Shown here: positions 60,398 through 64,000 of the stretch, piece after piece
How positions within the stretch are numbered: position 1 is the stretch's first letter
How the letters are laid out: each line of letters starts with the position of its first letter
Assembly: GCA_947472795.1 (NCBI GenBank)
Contig: CANJBL010000005.1
Coordinates: forward strand, 1-64,000
Length of the DNA stretch: 64,000 nucleotides
Direction of reading: 5' to 3'
Source: Fidelibacterota bacterium
GTDB taxonomy: Bacteria > Pseudomonadota > Alphaproteobacteria > Rhodospirillales > Rhodospirillaceae
Notes under the pieces: generated by a model
Database searches by the model: none
What the model saw: the letters and a program-made list of their open reading frames with translations, nothing else
What the model was told of the DNA's origin: nothing
Made by a program: the position numbers and the translations under genes

Positions 60398-62107
60398 ATG
60401 GGACGCGCCGTGACCGCTGCCGCACGAGCATTGACGCTGGAAACTGAAGCGATGTTCAGCGCGGTGCTCGACGCCACCGCCGACGCCGTGATGGTCACCG
60501 ACAAGACCGGCATGATCCGACGCGTTAACCCGGCCTTTGAGAAGCTCACCGGATTTTCCCTCGGCAGTCTGGTCGGAACCGACGCCCGCGAACTGTTCAA
60601 GGATATCAATGACCCGGAATTCTGTGACACGCTGTGGGAAGACAGCCTGCCGCAGCGCCACTATCCGCAGGTCCGTTCCAAACATGCCGACGGCCGCGCG
60701 CAAATTCATGCACTCAGTGTCACGCCCATCAGCGATAACGGCGGAAAGCCCAGCCAATTCGTCGCGGTGATCCTTTCCGACTCCTTCCAAAGCGATGCGG
60801 CGTCCGGTGAATCCCGCCGCGTGGGTCATGATGCTCTCACGGGCTTGCCGGACCGCAGCATTCTCGCCGACCGTGTCGACCAAAGCATCCTCAACGCCAA
60901 ACGCGTCAACAAGTCCATTGCACTGCTGGTCATGGGGCTCGACCGTTTCACGCTGATCAACGATGCACTGGGTTATGCCGCCGGCGACCAGATGCTGCGC
61001 GAGGTGGCCGAGCGCCTCTCGAAAGTGATCCGCACCAGCGACACGGCGGCAAGATTGGACGGCGACAAGTTCGCGGTTATGACACCGATCTCGGCCATCG
61101 ACGATAGCGTCATCGTCGCCGAGAAAGTCCTGAATGCCATCAAGAAGCCGTTCCACCTCAAAGGCGAGGAAGTCTTCGTCACCTTCTCCATCGGCATCAG
61201 CATCTATCCCACCGACGGCCAGGACTTCGATGACCTGCTTAAGGACAGCTTGAGCGCTATGCAGTACGCCAAGCAGGACGGCGGCAGCCAATACCGCTTC
61301 TTCGCCAGCGAGATGAACGCCAAGGCCAAGAACCGCCTTGAGCTGGAAAAGCGCATGCGCGCGGCGCTGGTGAACGAAGAGTTTGTGCTGTTCTACCAGC
61401 CAAAGGTGGAACCCAAGACCAATCGTGTAAAGGGCGCGGAAGCGCTGATCCGCTGGCGTGATCCCAAGCACGGCATGATCAACCCCGGCGAGTTCATCCC
61501 GGTGGCCGAGGAAACAGGTCTGATCGTCGATATCGGCACCTGGGTGATGCGCAAGGCCTGCTTCCAGACCAAGGCTTGGCAGGACGCCGGCTACGAACCC
61601 ATCAAGATGTCCGTGAACGTGTCGTCCATGCAATTCAAGGCCAAGGATCTGCTCGACAAGGTCAAGGCGGCCCTCGCGGATTCAGGTCTCGAGGCGAAGT
61701 GGCTGGAACTCGAAATCACCGAAAGCATGCTGATGAACGATGTGGAAGGCGCCATCGCGCGCATGCAGGCCGTGCGCGACCTGGGCTGCGGCCTTTCCAT
61801 CGATGATTTCGGCACGGGTTACTCAAGCCTGAGCTACTTGGGCCGCTTTCCCATCACGACGCTCAAGATCGACCGCGCCTTCGTGCGCGACGTGCAGGAG
61901 AACCCGAACACCGCCGAGATCGCGCGCGCCATTATCGGGCTCTCACGCGGCCTCAACCTCGAAGTGGTTGCCGAGGGCGCCGAGCTCAAGGAACACATCG
62001 ATTTCCTGAAAGACAACGGCTGCGACAGCATCCAAGGCTTTTTCTATTCAAAGCCTTTGGAAGCCAGCGAATTCGCAAGCAAGCTGAAGAGGCTGGTGAG
62101 CGTCTAG
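60398..62107 (+). CDS. PAS-GGDEF-EAL protein, c-di-GMP signalling
   Basis: The 569-residue cytoplasmic protein has a PAS domain (about residues 15-125: MFSAVLDATADAVMVTDKTG), a GGDEF domain (about 140-300) and an EAL domain (about 310-560). The GGDEF active site reads DGDKF (AARLDGDKFAVMTP), so cyclase activity is doubtful and it may instead bind GTP. The EAL domain keeps AEALIRWRDPKHGMINPGEF, LELEITESMLMND and SIDDFGTGYSSLSYLGRFPI, so phosphodiesterase activity is likely. No membrane segment is present. Start ATG at 60398; PhoU's gene ends next to its stop on the other strand. Confidence 0.9.
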   Translation: MGRAVTAAARALTLETEAMFSAVLDATADAVMVTDKTGMIRRVNPAFEKLTGFSLGSLVGTDARELFKDINDPEFCDTLWEDSLPQRHYPQVRSKHADGRAQIHALSVTPISDNGGKPSQFVAVILSDSFQSDAASGESRRVGHDALTGLPDRSILADRVDQSILNAKRVNKSIALLVMGLDRFTLINDALGYAAGDQMLREVAERLSKVIRTSDTAARLDGDKFAVMTPISAIDDSVIVAEKVLNAIKKPFHLKGEEVFVTFSIGISIYPTDGQDFDDLLKDSLSAMQYAKQDGGSQYRFFASEMNAKAKNRLELEKRMRAALVNEEFVLFYQPKVEPKTNRVKGAEALIRWRDPKHGMINPGEFIPVAEETGLIVDIGTWVMRKACFQTKAWQDAGYEPIKMSVNVSSMQFKAKDLLDKVKAALADSGLEAKWLELEITESMLMNDVEGAIARMQAVRDLGCGLSIDDFGTGYSSLSYLGRFPITTLKIDRAFVRDVQENPNTAEIARAIIGLSRGLNLEVVAEGAELKEHIDFLKDNGCDSIQGFFYSKPLEASEFASKLKRLVSV

Positions 62108-62110
62108 GCG

Positions 62111-62839
62111 CTACTTGCTGACGGCGTTCACGTCATCGCCGCCCTTGGGCCGCGGCGCCGTCTTCCACACACCGGACAACTGGAATTCGATGACTTCGGC
62201 GATGTTGGTCGCGTGGTCGCCGACGCGCTCCAGGTTCTTGGTGATGAAGAGCAGGTGCGTGGAGGACTCAATGGCCTCCGGTTCCTTGGCATTCTTGATC
62301 ATGTTCTGGGACATGCTCGAGATGACTTGCCGCATGACCCGCGCAACGAGATCGTCGATCTCCTGGTCGTGTTGCCAAACCATTTCTGCCTTGGCTGCAT
62401 CGCGGGTGGTAAAGGAGTCCATGACCTCGCGCACGCTGCGGTGGGCCGCCATGCCCAGGGAAGCCATCTCTTGCGGAATCGGGACGCTCGGATGGCGCGC
62501 CAGGATGAGGGTACGCTTAGAGATGTTCTTGGCGTAGTCGCCGATGCGTTCAAGCGAACCCGCGATTTTCACGTTCCCGAAGACATACCGCAGATCATTC
62601 GCCATGGGCTGGCGGCGCGCGATGATCGACAGCGCGCTCGCTTCGATCTTACGCTCGCATTCATCCACCTCGGCATCGCGCACGAGAATACGCTCAGCGG
62701 CGTCCACGTCGCGTTTCATGAGCGCGGCGATGGCGTTCTGAAGTTGAGACTCCGCGAGGCCGCCCATCTCCAAGACGCGACGTTCCAATTGGGCTAAGTC
62801 GTTGTCGAAGGACGAAACGATGTGCTCGCCGTGATTCAT
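62111..62839 (-). CDS. phoU: Phosphate transport regulator PhoU
   Basis: The 242-residue product has two PhoU three-helix bundles. The first is SFDNDLAQLERRVLEMGGLA to DAEVDECERKIEASALSIIA. The second includes VRYVFGN-type sequence (MANDLRYVFGNVKIAGSLER) and IGDYAKNISKRTLIL, ending with RVGDHATNIAEVIEFQLSG. PhoU links the Pst transporter to the PhoR/PhoB signal pathway, and represses it when phosphate is plentiful. I chose ATG 62839; a TTG 15 bases upstream would add five residues. No pst or phoB/phoR genes are in the window. Confidence 0.92.
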   Translation of the reverse strand: MNHGEHIVSSFDNDLAQLERRVLEMGGLAESQLQNAIAALMKRDVDAAERILVRDAEVDECERKIEASALSIIARRQPMANDLRYVFGNVKIAGSLERIGDYAKNISKRTLILARHPSVPIPQEMASLGMAAHRSVREVMDSFTTRDAAKAEMVWQHDQEIDDLVARVMRQVISSMSQNMIKNAKEPEAIESSTHLLFITKNLERVGDHATNIAEVIEFQLSGVWKTAPRPKGGDDVNAVSK

Positions 62840-62957
62840 CGCGGGGTGTTCCAATGCTTAGGAAGAGATCAACCTACTACAGTTGATCTACGGGAAATAT
62901 GCCAGGGCATCGTGACGGGCCCGTGAATTATTTGTGACGAACAAAAAAGGACTGCTG

Positions 62958-63215
62958 CTAGAACAGCTTGCGCGCTTTGCCGCCGGTACGCGGGCGAGGC
63001 TGTGGTTGCGGGTGAGCCGCCAGATCGAGCGGCACGGCAGGCTCTGCGGCGGCACGATGCACAGCGCGACGGCGGGCACGCCAGCTCAGGGCGCCGACCA
63101 CTCCCACGACCACAATGAGCGGCGGCACGACCTGAAATGGATGAGGGCCTAGTCCGCGGTTTACGGCCACATAGCTCAAGAGGAAAAGTCCGCCGGCAAT
63201 GAGCGTGCGTTTCAT
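62958..63215 (-). CDS. Small membrane protein, 85 aa
   Basis: The protein has two hydrophobic stretches (about residues 4-20 and 30-46), and a basic Pro- and Arg-rich tail (AHPQPQPRPRTGGKARKLF). The first one could be a signal or membrane anchor. I do not recognise a family. The ATG at 63215 has GTGGATCTCC before it, a weak ribosome site. It lies between phoU and queE; a role cannot be inferred from the neighbours. Confidence 0.55.
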   Translation of the reverse strand: MKRTLIAGGLFLLSYVAVNRGLGPHPFQVVPPLIVVVGVVGALSWRARRRAVHRAAAEPAVPLDLAAHPQPQPRPRTGGKARKLF

Positions 63216-63348
63216 TGGAGATCCACATCCATGAACTAACTTATTGAAATAGCTTAAAAATTAAGAATCCAAGAGTGTGTGTGGTTTACCCAAAAGATAC
63301 CCCGCCCCCTGGATTCTTCCCGGCCGACACAGTATGTGAACGCCCATC

Positions 63349-63984
63349 ATGGCATACGCCGTCAAAGAGATTTTCTACACCCTCCAGGGCGAAGGCGCGA
63401 ATACCGGCAAACCGGCCGTGTTCTGCCGTTTCACCGGCTGCAATCTATGGAGTGGTTTGGAGAAGGACCGGGACACCGCCAACTGTCGTTTCTGCGACAC
63501 GGACTTTGTCGGCACCGACGGACCCGGCGGCGGCAAGTTCGCCGATGCCGAAAGCCTGGCCAATGCCGTCAGCGCGGCCTGGAAGGGTAACGGTGGCGCC
63601 CAGCGCTTTGTGGTCTGTACGGGTGGTGAGCCGCTTCTTCAGCTTGATGCCGTGCTCATCGACGCGCTGCATGCCCGCGGCTTCAAAATCGCCGTCGAGA
63701 CCAACGGCACGTTGCCCGTCCCAGAAGGCTTGGATTGGGTCTGCGTCAGCCCCAAGGCTGCGGCCAAACTCACTGTCACCGCGGGCGACGAACTCAAGCT
63801 GGTCTATCCACAGGACGACGCCGATCCCAGCCGCTATGAAGACCTTAGCTTCGCGCACTGGTTCCTGCAGCCCATGGATGGCTCCGCGCGCGCCGCCAAC
63901 AGCCGCAAAGCCATCGATTACTGCTTGGCCCATCCGAAATGGCGCCTGTCGATGCAAACGCACAAATATTTGGGAATTCCGTAA
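63349..63984 (+). CDS. queE: 7-carboxy-7-deazaguanine synthase
   Basis: The 211-residue product is a radical-SAM enzyme of queuosine synthesis that makes the 7-deazaguanine ring. The cluster-binding cysteines are spaced C-x14-C-x2-C (Cys31, Cys46 and Cys49: GCNLWSGLEKDRDTANCRFC), as in a known QueE subgroup. IFYTLQGEGANTGKPAVFCR at the N-terminus and VCTGGEPLLQLDAVLIDALH in the middle fit the family. The length is normal. The partner genes queC and queD are not in the window. The window ends 16 bases after its stop. Confidence 0.94.
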   Translation: MAYAVKEIFYTLQGEGANTGKPAVFCRFTGCNLWSGLEKDRDTANCRFCDTDFVGTDGPGGGKFADAESLANAVSAAWKGNGGAQRFVVCTGGEPLLQLDAVLIDALHARGFKIAVETNGTLPVPEGLDWVCVSPKAAAKLTVTAGDELKLVYPQDDADPSRYEDLSFAHWFLQPMDGSARAANSRKAIDYCLAHPKWRLSMQTHKYLGIP

Positions 63985-64000
63985 GAGACATGTCCGGCCG

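Noticed and set aside
1-64000. CRISPR array or prophage structural genes
   Set aside because: No regularly spaced direct repeats with unique spacers were seen, and no capsid, tail or terminase genes are present.

Overview
The window is chromosomal DNA of an alphaproteobacterium. The evidence is the gene content: a ribF, ileS, lspA, DUF3035 (BamF-type), M16, M16 row; a deoxyhypusine-synthase-like gene beside a group III ornithine decarboxylase; a plant/alpha-type glutamate-cysteine ligase; a short RNase G-like gene next to yacG and tRNA-Phe; and lpxK, ubiA, ubiD and queE. It cannot be placed in a genus from this sequence alone.

Region 1 to 11.3 kb is accessory DNA and is visibly more AT-rich than the rest. 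It begins with the remains of an IS21-family insertion sequence. It then contains at least four short DNA segments laid head to tail against the 3' end of tRNA-Phe (11298-11373, minus strand). Each junction carries a decayed copy of the tRNA 3' end (core at 1755, 4018, 6101 and 9783). Around the cores are shared flanking sequences. The segments carry 2 to 4 genes each: a BLUF photoreceptor plus a PIN/small protein/HEPN operon; a DUF1993 protein, an RsmJ-like methyltransferase and a small basic protein; a spermidine-synthase-like protein, an XRE regulator, a SulP transporter and a small protein; and a tiny secreted protein plus a GT25 glycosyltransferase broken by one in-frame TGA. No integrase gene is visible in any segment.

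From 11.4 to 33.4 kb lies core metabolism and envelope biology: yacG and an RNase G-like gene, a GT2 glycosyltransferase and an 840-residue HAD protein, polyamine synthesis (speY and ornithine decarboxylase with a possible leader ORF), MAPEG and VOC proteins, chorismate mutase, glutathione synthesis, rRNA methylation (RsmE), ubiquinone synthesis (UbiA, UbiD), an HD-GYP protein, TldE, a lipid kinase, and an LpxH-like phosphatase coupled to a GT4 glycosyltransferase.

From 33.6 to 35.15 kb there is a second, small AT-richer insert. It encodes a probable permuted NlpC/P60-type hydrolase (possible effector) followed by two unrelated small membrane proteins.

From 35.2 kb to the end the core resumes. 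It includes lipid A (DUF374 acyltransferase, LpxK), M23 peptidase and XseA, PurD, TadA, an SLT lytic enzyme, RluB-type and RsmD RNA modification, MutL, Pgi, two M16 peptidases, a membrane protein, DUF3035 lipoprotein, LspA, IleS, RibF, a MaoC hydratase, a lipoprotein with a MarR regulator, a PAS-GGDEF-EAL protein, PhoU and QueE.
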